Positions 6,112-13,328 of a stretch of 13,350 nucleotides of DNA are shown here, one piece after another. The DNA lies in assembly GCA_964424635.1 (NCBI GenBank), contig CAYRJC010000026.1, positions 1-13,350 of the forward strand, read 5' to 3'. Position numbers and translations under genes: made by a program. The notes beneath the pieces are model-generated. The model saw nothing but the letters and a program-made list of their open reading frames with translations, was not told where the DNA came from and ran no database searches. Numbering within the stretch: position 1 is the stretch's first letter; each line of letters starts with the position of its first letter. This DNA is from UBA920 sp964424635 (lineage in GTDB: Bacteria; Patescibacteriota; Doudnabacteria; UBA920).

Positions 6112-7023
6112 ATGAACAAAAAAGTCCGAAAAGCTGTAATTCCTGTAGCTGGTTTTGGAACTAGATTTCTTCCTGCTACAAAGGCTCAACCAAAAGAAAT
6201 GTTGCCTTTAGTTGATAAGCCGATTATTCAGTATGTTGTAGAAGATGCTGTATCTAGTGGTGTTGAGGATATTATTTTGGTTACTGGTTGGCACAAGCGT
6301 AATATAGAAGATCATTTTGATTACCCATTTGAATTAGAAAAACGCTTAGAAGAATCAGGGAAATTAGAACAACTAGAAGAAATTCGCGCTATTGCTAATT
6401 TGGCTAATTTTTATTATGTTCGTCAAAAAGGTCCAATGGGTAACGGTACTCCGATTTGGAACGCTCGTCATCTTATTGGTGATGAACCTTTTTTGGTGCT
6501 CTGGGGTGATGAATTTGTAGAAGCTAAACCACAAACTCGTTCTCAACAACTGGTTGCTGCTTATGAAAAATATGGTGGTAGTGCTATTTTGGGAACAATG
6601 CGAAGTTCTCGTCCAGAAGATTATAATAGATATGCTTATGCATCTGGAGATGAAGTTGACCCAGGCGTTATTAAAGTCAAGCAGTTAATAGAAAAGCCTG
6701 GAGTGGGGGTTATTGACTCTGATCATGCGATTGTCGCTAATTATTTATTTGGACCTGATTATTTTTCTGCCATCGAAGAGGCTATGCATGATTTGGAGGT
6801 ACGTAACTCAAAAAATAATACTAACGATGAATTATATTGGGCTGATGGAATGAATATTATGTTACGTGATGGTAAAACTGCTCATGCGGTTGATATTCAA
6901 AATGCCCGTTATTATGACTGTGGAAATAAGCTTGAATACTTGAAAGCAGTGGTAGAATTTGGTCTTAAACACGATGATTTAAAACAAGAATTTCAAGATT
7001 TTCTTAAAAACCTTTCAGTTTAG
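6112..7023 (+). CDS. galU: UTP-glucose-1-phosphate uridylyltransferase (GalU-like)
   Basis: This 303-residue protein has the length and layout of GalU. The nucleotide-binding signature GFGTRFLPATKAQPKEML lies at 14-31, VTGWHKRNIEDHFD at 57-70, the metal-binding region LWGDE with Asp133, the sugar-binding EKP at 194-196, and DCGNKLEYLKA at 269-279. The enzyme joins UTP and glucose-1-phosphate to make UDP-glucose, the donor for cell-surface glycans and protein glycosylation. Three positions differ from typical GalU: GLGHA is replaced by GNGTP (111-114 region), GDD by GDE, and the LTDA-type segment by NDELYWADGMN. The family call is firm but the exact substrate may differ. It starts a new transcript at an extended -10 promoter; the lipoprotein gene follows 25 bases after its stop. 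Confidence 0.85.
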   Translation: MNKKVRKAVIPVAGFGTRFLPATKAQPKEMLPLVDKPIIQYVVEDAVSSGVEDIILVTGWHKRNIEDHFDYPFELEKRLEESGKLEQLEEIRAIANLANFYYVRQKGPMGNGTPIWNARHLIGDEPFLVLWGDEFVEAKPQTRSQQLVAAYEKYGGSAILGTMRSSRPEDYNRYAYASGDEVDPGVIKVKQLIEKPGVGVIDSDHAIVANYLFGPDYFSAIEEAMHDLEVRNSKNNTNDELYWADGMNIMLRDGKTAHAVDIQNARYYDCGNKLEYLKAVVEFGLKHDDLKQEFQDFLKNLSV

Positions 7024-7048
7024 TTCAAGTTTTCTAAAAGAAATAAAA

Positions 7049-8359
7049 ATGAAACAAAATAAAAAATCTATTCTCAAAAAACTTAGCTTTGCTTTGGCAA
7101 TAGTTTCTTTGTTGTTGCTTTCGGCGGGTTGTGGGGGTGGTGGTACCAAATCTGCAAAAGTAACTCTAAAAATTTGGAAACCATTTGTTGATAGTGACAA
7201 AATGAAAGTCTTGATCGATGCTTATAAAAAACAGCATCCAAATGTTACTATTGAATACACAAAAAAGAATATTGAAAATTATGAATCTGATTTATTAAAT
7301 GCTTTAGCAACTGGTAATGGTCCAGATATATTTTCTATTAATAATACTTGGTTACCAGAGTATTTAGATAAAGTTACTCCGGCTCCAGAAAAACTTTATA
7401 CAATTAAAGAGTACAAAGACGCATTTGTAGATGTGGTTTCTACTGACTTTGTTCGTGATAATAAAATCTACGGTACAGCGCTTTGGGTGGATTCTTTAGC
7501 TCTTTATTATAATAAAGATTTATTAGGAACAGCGGGGATTGCTACTCCTCCGACATCCTGGGATGAGTTAGAACAGGATTCTAGAAAAATCGCTAGTCAA
7601 AACGAAGAAGGTTATTTTGATCGCAGTGGGGTTGCTATGGGTACTTACGATAATGTTAATCGTGGGGTTGATATTCTTTACTTATTAATGTTGCAGGCAG
7701 GAACTGTGCCATGGAGTCCTGACGGCCGCACTCCAAAATTTGCTTCAAGTGTTCAAAGGAATGGGAAGAGTTTTAATCCTGGGGTAGAAGGTTTGGATTT
7801 TTATACTTCTTTCGCTGATCCTGCTACTCAAAACTACACTTGGAATTCTGAAAGTGATTATTCGACCGATGCTTTTGCAAATGGTAGAGCAGCGTTCTTG
7901 TATGGTTATAGTTACACTAGAGCTCAGATTGATGCAAAGTCACCTAATTTAAATTATGACGTTGCCCCTGTCCCTCAGTATGATTTGTCTCAGCCAAGTG
8001 TAAACTTTGCTAGCTATTTTGCAGAGGTGGTAAGTAAACAAAGTAAAAATTCTACCGTTGCTTGGGATTTTTTAAAGTTTGCTACTAGCAAAAAAGCATT
8101 GGATAGTTATTATGCTAATGATAAACAACCTTCTTCTAGAAGGGATTTAATTGAATTACAAACTCAAGATTTAGAGATTGGAGTGTTTGCTCATGCTAAC
8201 TTGACTGCAAAATCATTTTATAAGATTGATGAAATTAGATTTGATTCTATTATGGGAGATGCTATAGAAAATGTTTTATTAAGGGGACAAAGTGTTGCAA
8301 GTAGTTTGTCCAAGGCTCAAAGTCAGGTTACTAGTTTGATTCAAGAAAAATTATTTTAG
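7049..8359 (+). CDS. Extracellular solute-binding lipoprotein (ABC transporter type)
   Basis: This 436-residue protein has a lysine-rich N-terminus, a hydrophobic core and SAGC with Cys28, a bacterial lipoprotein signal (Ser at -3 is less common than Leu). A Gly-rich spacer follows. The mature part has features of family 1 solute-binding proteins: LKIWKPF near the start, YESDLLNALATGNGPDIFSIN (about 75-95, shown in part), GTALWVDSLALYYNKDLL, PPTSWDEL, and a late WDFLKFATS. These proteins capture sugars or related compounds outside the membrane and pass them to ABC permeases. No permease or ATPase gene lies in the window, so it may work with distant partners. It follows galU by 25 bases and precedes the pilin-like cluster by 24, perhaps in one transcript. 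Ligand unknown. Confidence 0.85.
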   Translation: MKQNKKSILKKLSFALAIVSLLLLSAGCGGGGTKSAKVTLKIWKPFVDSDKMKVLIDAYKKQHPNVTIEYTKKNIENYESDLLNALATGNGPDIFSINNTWLPEYLDKVTPAPEKLYTIKEYKDAFVDVVSTDFVRDNKIYGTALWVDSLALYYNKDLLGTAGIATPPTSWDELEQDSRKIASQNEEGYFDRSGVAMGTYDNVNRGVDILYLLMLQAGTVPWSPDGRTPKFASSVQRNGKSFNPGVEGLDFYTSFADPATQNYTWNSESDYSTDAFANGRAAFLYGYSYTRAQIDAKSPNLNYDVAPVPQYDLSQPSVNFASYFAEVVSKQSKNSTVAWDFLKFATSKKALDSYYANDKQPSSRRDLIELQTQDLEIGVFAHANLTAKSFYKIDEIRFDSIMGDAIENVLLRGQSVASSLSKAQSQVTSLIQEKLF

Positions 8360-8383
8360 TTATAAGTAGTTGCTACATAGGAT

Positions 8384-9373
8384 ATGATTAAATTTATCAA
8401 TTCAAAACTTAAAAGTAAGTTGGGACCAGTTTTTTTGGCGTTAGCGACTGCTCTATTTTTATTGGGAACATTAATTTTATCTTCAACTTATTCTCATACG
8501 GTCCAAGCCAAGGTTTCTACTGAAGTAAGTAATTTAGTTAAGAAGGCTATTGCTAATACTCAAAAAGCTTCTACAGATATTACCTCTAAAGCTTATACAG
8601 AAGCGAATTCCGAATTAACAGTAGCAGTTAATAATGTTAAAGGTGCTATTAGTAAAACTACTGACCAAGACCTAAAGAAGAATTTATCTGAGGACGTTGC
8701 TAATATCGAAATTGCAAAGAGTTTAATAAATGGTCAGAAGTATGACCAAGCTTTAAAGGAGACTCAAAAAGTAGCTACCTCTTTAGATGCGCACTTAAAA
8801 GCCGCTGACGGTGGTGCAACTACGACAACTAATACCACTAATAAGGCAAACTCTACCACTACAAAATCAGCTAGCGAGAAAGCACCGAGTAATCTGAATA
8901 CTCCTACTGGTGAAAAAGTTGATGAATCTGGCCAGTCTGGATTTGTTATTTGCGGAAACACAGTAGATACTCCTTGCAATATTACTCATTTATTCAGAGC
9001 TCTTACGATTATAATCAATTATTTGATTTCTATGGTGGGATTGGTTGCAATATTGTTTATCGTTATAGCTGGGGTTCAGATAGTTGCTTCCCAAGGAACT
9101 GTATTAACTTCGGACGGAGGTCAAAGTCAGCTTACTGCAGCAAAGAGACGACTTGGTGGAGCAATAACTGGGTTGATATTAGTGGCTGTGGCTTTTGTAC
9201 TTGTTAATTCTTTATTGGCTGGGTCCTTCAATATCGGGATTCGTAATGGAGCTACCATTTTAACTAATCCAAAGGCTTATATTAATGAAGGTCAGACCCC
9301 TCCATCAGAAGTAAACTCTAATACTAATTCTACTACTAATACAACTACAACAAACACAACTCAAACCAAATGA
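8384..9373 (+). CDS. Adorned pilin-like protein 1 (helical domain plus two-helix pilin module)
   Basis: This 329-residue exported protein has a signal peptide ending VQA at residue 42, and then a predicted helical domain (about 43-142) with Tyr-Glu-Ala and QALKETQ motifs. A Thr/Asn/Ser-rich linker (145-186) follows, then a short segment with Cys190 and Cys198. Two hydrophobic helices (about 207-233 and 257-280) are separated by a polar loop ending AAKRR. This is the VirB2/TrbC-like pilin arrangement. Unusually the inter-helix loop is longer than in its neighbours, and a 50-residue tail ends in another Thr/Asn repeat. The helical domain is about two thirds identical (by hand) to that of the protein at 10002. 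The stop overlaps the next start by four bases (ATGA), so the two are co-translated. The function in a surface filament is inferred. Confidence 0.72.
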   Translation: MIKFINSKLKSKLGPVFLALATALFLLGTLILSSTYSHTVQAKVSTEVSNLVKKAIANTQKASTDITSKAYTEANSELTVAVNNVKGAISKTTDQDLKKNLSEDVANIEIAKSLINGQKYDQALKETQKVATSLDAHLKAADGGATTTTNTTNKANSTTTKSASEKAPSNLNTPTGEKVDESGQSGFVICGNTVDTPCNITHLFRALTIIINYLISMVGLVAILFIVIAGVQIVASQGTVLTSDGGQSQLTAAKRRLGGAITGLILVAVAFVLVNSLLAGSFNIGIRNGATILTNPKAYINEGQTPPSEVNSNTNSTTNTTTTNTTQTK

Positions 9374-9981
9374 AATCAAATATAATTCAAATAATAAGGA
9401 GATTTTTCTTAGTCATTATTGTTATATTTGTATTAATAACTCCTCATGTTGTATTAGCTCAAAATACACAAACACAAACTAATTCCAATACCAAAACTAG
9501 TTCAGAAATAGAGACTCAGGTTAAGGCAGAGTATGATAAAGTCTATGCTGCAGAAATTAAAAAAAAGACCCCTCCAGACAAAGCTAAAGAAATTGCTACA
9601 AAAGCGGCTGAAAAAAAACGAGCAGAATTAACTAAAGGTGTAACTAATAAACAAACTGTAGAAACTGCTTCTGGTGATAAGGCTGTTTATCTTTCTAGGA
9701 CTTATGATGGAGTTGATTGGGAAGGGACTTTGTCTATAAAAAATCCTAGCGGTTTAAATGATGTAACAGAGTTAATTACTAAGTTAATTAATTGGTTATT
9801 GATGATAATCGCCATGGTTTCAACAATTATAATTATATATAGTGGAATATTGTTAGTATTTAATGGTGGTAATGAAAGTACGGTTACAAAAGCTAAGACT
9901 ACTATTATTTGGGCAATTGTTGGTTTGATTGTTTCGGTTAGTGCATTTGCATTAGTTAATATTGTTCAAACATTATTGTAA
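9370..9981 (+). CDS. Adorned pilin-like protein 2 (Lys/Glu-rich helix plus pilin module)
   Basis: This 203-residue protein has a signal peptide ending VLA at residue 30, a Gln/Thr/Asn-rich stretch, and then a Lys/Glu/Ala-rich segment (about 46-90) likely to form a long charged helix or coiled coil. A short region with TYDGVDWEG follows. The C-terminal module has one hydrophobic helix at about 138-165, the loop GGNESTVTKAK, and a second helix at about 178-201. That G-N-E-S loop between two membrane helices is the shared signature of this gene cluster and fits VirB2/TrbC-like pilins. It starts inside the stop of the upstream gene (ATGA). There are no cysteines. Its pilin module is closest to that of the protein at 10002. 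Confidence 0.72.
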   Translation: MKSNIIQIIRRFFLVIIVIFVLITPHVVLAQNTQTQTNSNTKTSSEIETQVKAEYDKVYAAEIKKKTPPDKAKEIATKAAEKKRAELTKGVTNKQTVETASGDKAVYLSRTYDGVDWEGTLSIKNPSGLNDVTELITKLINWLLMIIAMVSTIIIIYSGILLVFNGGNESTVTKAKTTIIWAIVGLIVSVSAFALVNIVQTLL

Positions 9982-10001
9982 TTTCAGAAAGTAAAAAATT
10001 T

Positions 10002-10838
10002 ATGAGACTAAAATCTTTTATAGCTTCGTCGTTAATAAAAAAAGCAATAATTATTTTTGTATTTTTAACAGTTGTGGCTCCAGTTGTGATTCATACTCCT
10101 GTAAACATAGCCCAAGCTAAAGTCTCTACAGAAGTAGTTAATTTAATTAAAGAGGCGATATCTAAAACCCAAAGAGCAGCTACTAGTATTAGTGCAACAG
10201 CATACATTGAAGCAGACTCAGAATTAACTACAGCTTCAGGTAATGTAAGAAATGCATTAAGTAAAACTACAGATCAAAATTTAAAAAAGAATTTATCTTT
10301 GGATGTTGCTAAAATTGAGAATGCTAAACAGTTAATAAGTGTTAAAGAATACAATCAAGCCCTAAAAACTACTCAGCAAGTAGCTACTTCCCTGCAAACT
10401 CATTTAGATGCTGCTGAAGGGGGTTCAACTACTACCACTACAAATTCGGATACAGGTTCAACTACTAATACTGATAACTCAGGTGGTGGAAGTAGTGGAG
10501 GCTCTGGAGGAGCTGGTTTGTCTAATGATCAAATTAATTCCAATACAGATGCAGTCCCAGGAGCTAGTTTTGATACAGTTCTAGGAACGTTTTCTAATTT
10601 ATTAGAATTCGAAAGTGTTCCAGAGTTAATAATACGATTAATTAATATTTTATTGATGCTGGCAGGAATGATTGCTGTTCTAGTGATAATTGTTGGTGGT
10701 TTTAATTTAGTAACTGCTGCGGGAAATGAATCAAAGGTTACTAAAGGGAGACAATCAATTATGTGGGCTGTAGCAGGCTTGGTTTTATGTTTGATGTCAT
10801 TTAGTATTGTTGCAATTATTCAGAAAATTATTTCTTAA
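10002..10838 (+). CDS. Adorned pilin-like protein 3 (same helical domain as protein 1)
   Basis: This 278-residue protein has a signal peptide ending AQA at residue 39. A helical domain (40-140) is about two thirds identical to that of the protein at 8384, including SKTTDQ and KKNLS. A Thr/Ser/Gly-rich linker (142-172) follows, then a short segment and the pilin module. The module has a helix at about 209-238, the loop AAGNESKVTKGR (239-250), and a helix at about 252-275. The pilin module resembles that of the protein at 9370 (both have an L-I-N-x-L-L-M start and GNES-VTK loop) more than that of 8384, so the gene looks like a domain hybrid. The gap to the gene before is 20 bases and to the next start only one base, suggesting one operon. 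Confidence 0.72.
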   Translation: MRLKSFIASSLIKKAIIIFVFLTVVAPVVIHTPVNIAQAKVSTEVVNLIKEAISKTQRAATSISATAYIEADSELTTASGNVRNALSKTTDQNLKKNLSLDVAKIENAKQLISVKEYNQALKTTQQVATSLQTHLDAAEGGSTTTTTNSDTGSTTNTDNSGGGSSGGSGGAGLSNDQINSNTDAVPGASFDTVLGTFSNLLEFESVPELIIRLINILLMLAGMIAVLVIIVGGFNLVTAAGNESKVTKGRQSIMWAVAGLVLCLMSFSIVAIIQKIIS

Positions 10839-10839
10839 T

Positions 10840-11286
10840 ATGAATAAAATTATTTTAAAAATATCCATACCCTTGATAGCAGTGGTCACATTATTGGTTC
10901 CATTTTTTGTTTTTGCTCAAAATACTTCTACAGTTAATACTAAAAATAATACATCCACAGAAGTTTCTACATGGGGATGTGATGGCCTGCAAGAACAAAT
11001 AAATCAATATGGAGGTGGTCGGGTTGGAGAACTTCCTAAATATTGTTCCGAAGGTGATATTTATAATAAAGCAATATATTGGTTATATTACATTTTAGCT
11101 ATCGGAGCAGTTATAGCTATTATATACGGCGGATATATGTATATGACAGCTTCAAGTAACGAGAGTCAGGCCAAAAAAGGAAGGAATATTATTGTTTATA
11201 GTATTATAGGTGTTGCTGTTGCAGTCCTTGCTACTGCTGTTGTAAGGATTGTAATAAATCTAACCGTTGATAATAAGATTTTTTAA
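10840..11286 (+). CDS. Pilin-like protein 4, small
   Basis: I chose ATG 10840, one base after the previous stop, over an in-frame ATG at 10807 inside that gene, because it gives a clean signal peptide (MNKIILKISIPLIAVVTLL...VFA, cut after residue 26). The 148-residue protein has a short Asn/Thr-rich stretch. Next comes a compact extracellular piece with Cys47 and Cys69 that could form a disulfide. Then comes the pilin module: helix at about 79-103 (including IIYGGYMYM), loop SSNESQAKKGR (105-115), and helix at 117-140. IYGGY-x-Y before the loop is a motif shared with the later genes. It is the last gene of the first pilin block; a promoter and leader follow. Confidence 0.72.
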   Translation: MNKIILKISIPLIAVVTLLVPFFVFAQNTSTVNTKNNTSTEVSTWGCDGLQEQINQYGGGRVGELPKYCSEGDIYNKAIYWLYYILAIGAVIAIIYGGYMYMTASSNESQAKKGRNIIVYSIIGVAVAVLATAVVRIVINLTVDNKIF

Positions 11287-11314
11287 AACTCTTTAATTCT
11301 TGCTCAAATTATAG

Positions 11315-11411
11315 TACAATTAAGTTAATGAATTTTGGCCATTTTTATGGCTTTAATATCAGTAACTCGCACTTTGCGATAGAGTTTAAAACTCAAGCAG
11401 AAGGGTGGTGA
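11315..11411 (+). promoter_or_regulatory. Promoter candidate and structured leader of pilin-like gene 5
   Basis: TACAAT (11315-11320) is a good -10 with only a weak TTTAAT -35 (11292-11297). The leader would hold GCCAT-TTTT-ATGGC and AACTC (11364-11368) pairing with GAGTT (11382-11386). The same GAGTT can pair instead with AACTC at 11390-11394. The leader ends in GGTGGTGA (11404-11411), a good Shine-Dalgarno sequence five bases before TTG 11417. Alternative pairing next to the ribosome site suggests control, but this is inference. Confidence 0.4.
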
Positions 11412-11416
11412 GAAAT

Positions 11417-11848
11417 TTGAAACAAATATTAAAAAATCTCAATTTAAAAATAGTCGGACAACTAATTGCTAGTATTGCAATTGTTTTTATGCCTGTACTA
11501 ATGCTTGCTCCGCAAGTCGGACAGGCTCAATTAGTAGATCAATTCGTTGATGAGTGTCCAGAAGAAACTGGTGTTCGTTGTAATGAAGGTGGATTAGGTG
11601 AAATTTTTGTAACAATCATCAACTGGGCTTTGGGAATTGGATTTATTTTAGCAGTTGTATTCTTGATTTATGGTGGTTTCCGTTACATTCTCGCTGGTGG
11701 TAATGAAGAAAGTGCTAAAGCTGGTCGTACAGCAATTTTCAATGCCTTAATTGGTGTGGTAATTATTGTATTATCTTATGTTATTGTTCAAATCGTTTAC
11801 CGATTCGTATCTGGTGATACAAGCGGTGGTGGCGTTTTTGGAACCTAA
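11417..11848 (+). CDS. Pilin-like protein 5, minimal pilin
   Basis: TTG 11417 is preferred because GGTGGTGA lies at ideal distance and the protein then begins MKQILKNL; GTG at 11405 or 11408 is the alternative and adds only four or three residues. The 143-residue product has a long signal peptide ending GQA at 37, and a short acidic segment with Cys47 and Cys55 (DECPEETGVRCNEGG). The module has a helix at about 66-93 with IYGGFRY, the loop AGGNEESAKAGR (93-104), and a helix at about 107-130. A Gly-rich tail ends the protein. The mature form would be about 106 residues, close to a classic VirB2-type pilin, so this may be the main filament subunit. It has its own promoter region and the most complete ribosome site of the cluster. 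Confidence 0.76.
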   Translation: MKQILKNLNLKIVGQLIASIAIVFMPVLMLAPQVGQAQLVDQFVDECPEETGVRCNEGGLGEIFVTIINWALGIGFILAVVFLIYGGFRYILAGGNEESAKAGRTAIFNALIGVVIIVLSYVIVQIVYRFVSGDTSGGGVFGT

Positions 11849-11852
11849 TTTT

Positions 11853-11919
11853 ATCCCGCATCTAGATCGATCTGGTATGCGGGGTAATTCCGGGGGCAAA
11901 ATTTTTCAATTTTCCCTCC
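11853..11919 (+). repeat. Two intergenic hairpins between pilin-like genes 5 and 6
   Basis: ATCCCGCAT (11853-11861) pairs with ATGCGGGGT (11877-11885) over nine bases, with an inner AGATCGATCT palindrome. A second stem pairs 11892-11902 with 11909-11919 (one mismatch, one G-U). Neither is followed by a clean T-run, so they are not simple terminators; mRNA stabilisation or processing sites would also fit. Confidence 0.5.
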
Positions 11920-11943
11920 AGAATTATTTAATATTAGAACTTT

Positions 11944-12390
11944 ATGAAAAATATTCTTATCAATATAATGACCACTATAGTGGTTGTTACTTTGTTTGCT
12001 TGGATCCCAATTTCTACTGCTGATGCTCAAACTCGTAGCACAACTCGAAGTCAGAACAATAGCACTTCTACAACTTCTTCTAGTGGTGACCGTGTCCAGG
12101 ATGGCTTAGATTCTATTAAAGATGCTTTTCCAGAAACTATAGTAGATAAAGAAAGTACTCCAGAAAGTTTAGCTAAGAGAATCATTGACATAGCTTTGTA
12201 TGTCTCAGCAATATTAGCGGTTGTATTTATTATTTACGGTGGTTATCAGTATATTTTTGCTGGGGGTAATGATGATACAGCCAAAGCTGGTCGTAAAACC
12301 TTAGTTAACGCACTGATTGGTTTAGCTATAGTAGTCCTTTCTTATATTATTGTTCAGGTTGTTTATCGCTTCTTAACTCAAGGATCATGA
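11944..12390 (+). CDS. Pilin-like protein 6, small, Thr/Ser-rich
   Basis: This 148-residue protein has a signal peptide ending ADA at residue 28. A Ser/Thr/Asn/Arg-rich segment (29-49) follows, then a short amphipathic region (RVQDGLDSIKDAFPE). The pilin module has a helix at about 81-105 with IIYGGYQYIF, the loop AGGNDDTAKAGR (106-117), and a helix at 119-143 ending VQVVYRF. The module is very like that of protein 5 (both have YGG-x-x-Y, AGGN, AKAGR and VQ-x-VYRF), so these two form a subgroup. No clear Shine-Dalgarno site precedes ATG 11944. The stop overlaps the next gene's start (ATGA), so translation is probably coupled. It has no cysteines. Confidence 0.75.
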   Translation: MKNILINIMTTIVVVTLFAWIPISTADAQTRSTTRSQNNSTSTTSSSGDRVQDGLDSIKDAFPETIVDKESTPESLAKRIIDIALYVSAILAVVFIIYGGYQYIFAGGNDDTAKAGRKTLVNALIGLAIVVLSYIIVQVVYRFLTQGS

Positions 12391-13277
12391 GATTGATTCG
12401 TATTCAATTTTTAATTTTAATTATCCTTGGTTTTGTAACTAGCTTTTTATTTATAGCTAGTCCAGTAAATAGGGTTCAGGCTCAAGTTAAATATGTTGCG
12501 ACATTATGTTTATATACTGATAATTTTGATGTTGAATGGCCTAATGAATCTGGGAAATGCGCTACCAATACAGGATTGATTTCAGTTAAGCCAGTTAATG
12601 TTCCTACTACTTTTAAAGCTGTGTGTGTAGTAAAGTCGCCTTCTGGTAATGCATATAAAATCCTTGATTCCATCGATCAAGCAGGGAAGGCAACTTGTGA
12701 TAAGTATAAGAATGATACAGCAAATTATACTAATGTCACATTGGTGGCAAAAACTTCTTTTTTAGGAACAGAACCTCCAGTAGGGACTAACACAACAACT
12801 GGTTCGACTAATAATAATCAAAGTACTACCAACACAACAACGACTAATACAACCAATACTAACAGCACAACTAATAACACAAACAGCACCACTACCAGAA
12901 ACCCAACCAGAACTAATACAAAAACAAATAATTCTAGTTCTACTGTAAATGATATAGGTAATTGTCCTGAAGGCTTTACATCTAAAGGACCGTTATGTGT
13001 TCCAAATAACCCTTTTGGGGACTCTGATGGAATTGCTGGTAAGGGTAGTGTGGGAGAACTTGCCACTTCGATTATTTCTATACTCTTATCAATTTCTGGA
13101 ATCGTGGCAGTGATAATGATTATTATAGGTGGTTATACTTATATGACAGCTCGTGGTAACGAAACTCAGCAGACTAATGGCCGTAAAACCCTAGTTAACG
13201 CATTAATTGGTTTGGCTATAGTAATTGTGTCTTATGCATTGGTTCAGGCTATTACTAATTACCTAACTGATCGTTAG
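12387..13277 (+). CDS. Adorned pilin-like protein 7 with six cysteines and Thr/Asn linker
   Basis: This 296-residue protein has a signal peptide ending VQA at residue 32. An extracellular domain (33-128) carries Cys41, Cys58, Cys80 and Cys104, probably two disulfides. A roughly 55-residue linker of almost only Thr, Asn and Ser (134-187) follows, then a short segment with Cys193 and Cys204 (NCPEGFTSKGPLC). The pilin module has a helix at about 226-254 with IIGGYTYM, the loop ARGNETQQTNGR (255-266), and a helix at 268-293. Many Asn-x-Ser/Thr triplets could be glycan sites. The domain would sit on a flexible stalk outside the cell, which suggests a tip or adhesive subunit rather than a bulk filament subunit. 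The start overlaps the previous stop by four bases. The N-terminal domain is not one I recognise. Confidence 0.74.
   Translation: MRLIRIQFLILIILGFVTSFLFIASPVNRVQAQVKYVATLCLYTDNFDVEWPNESGKCATNTGLISVKPVNVPTTFKAVCVVKSPSGNAYKILDSIDQAGKATCDKYKNDTANYTNVTLVAKTSFLGTEPPVGTNTTTGSTNNNQSTTNTTTTNTTNTNSTTNNTNSTTTRNPTRTNTKTNNSSSTVNDIGNCPEGFTSKGPLCVPNNPFGDSDGIAGKGSVGELATSIISILLSISGIVAVIMIIIGGYTYMTARGNETQQTNGRKTLVNALIGLAIVIVSYALVQAITNYLTDR
12783..12945 (+). repeat. ACN/AAC-rich low-complexity tract coding the Thr/Asn linker
   Basis: The DNA is a degenerate run of ACA, ACT, ACC, AAT and AAC codons on one strand. It is prone to slippage and recombination with the similar tracts at about 8817-8870 and 9315-9370. 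The reading frame stays open throughout. Confidence 0.6.
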
Positions 13278-13297
13278 TATAGTAATAAAAAAACAGT

Positions 13298-13325
13298 TTG
13301 ATAGAATAGTAGAATTTAGTATAAT
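13298..13325 (+). promoter_or_regulatory. Promoter at the right edge of the window
   Basis: TTGATA (13298-13303, five of six) and a perfect TATAAT (13320-13325) are 16 bases apart. Transcription would start near 13332 and run out of the window, so a new unit probably begins just beyond it. Confidence 0.6.
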
Positions 13326-13328
13326 ATA

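Noticed and set aside
7015..7200. 61-codon minus-strand frame at the start of the solute-binding protein gene
   Set aside because: Antisense to a clear lipoprotein signal peptide; no supporting signals.
8764..9207. Open frames at 8764-8979 (minus) and 8950-9207 (plus, other frame)
   Set aside because: Both lie within the pilin-like gene at 8384, whose frame has a signal peptide, domains and paralogues.
11766..12023. 85-codon frame across the end of pilin gene 5 and start of gene 6
   Set aside because: Out of frame with both well-supported genes, and it has no ribosome site or recognisable pattern.
12482..13066. Minus-strand frames within pilin gene 7
   Set aside because: They are the complement of Thr/Asn-rich coding sequence, giving Val/Leu-rich low complexity.
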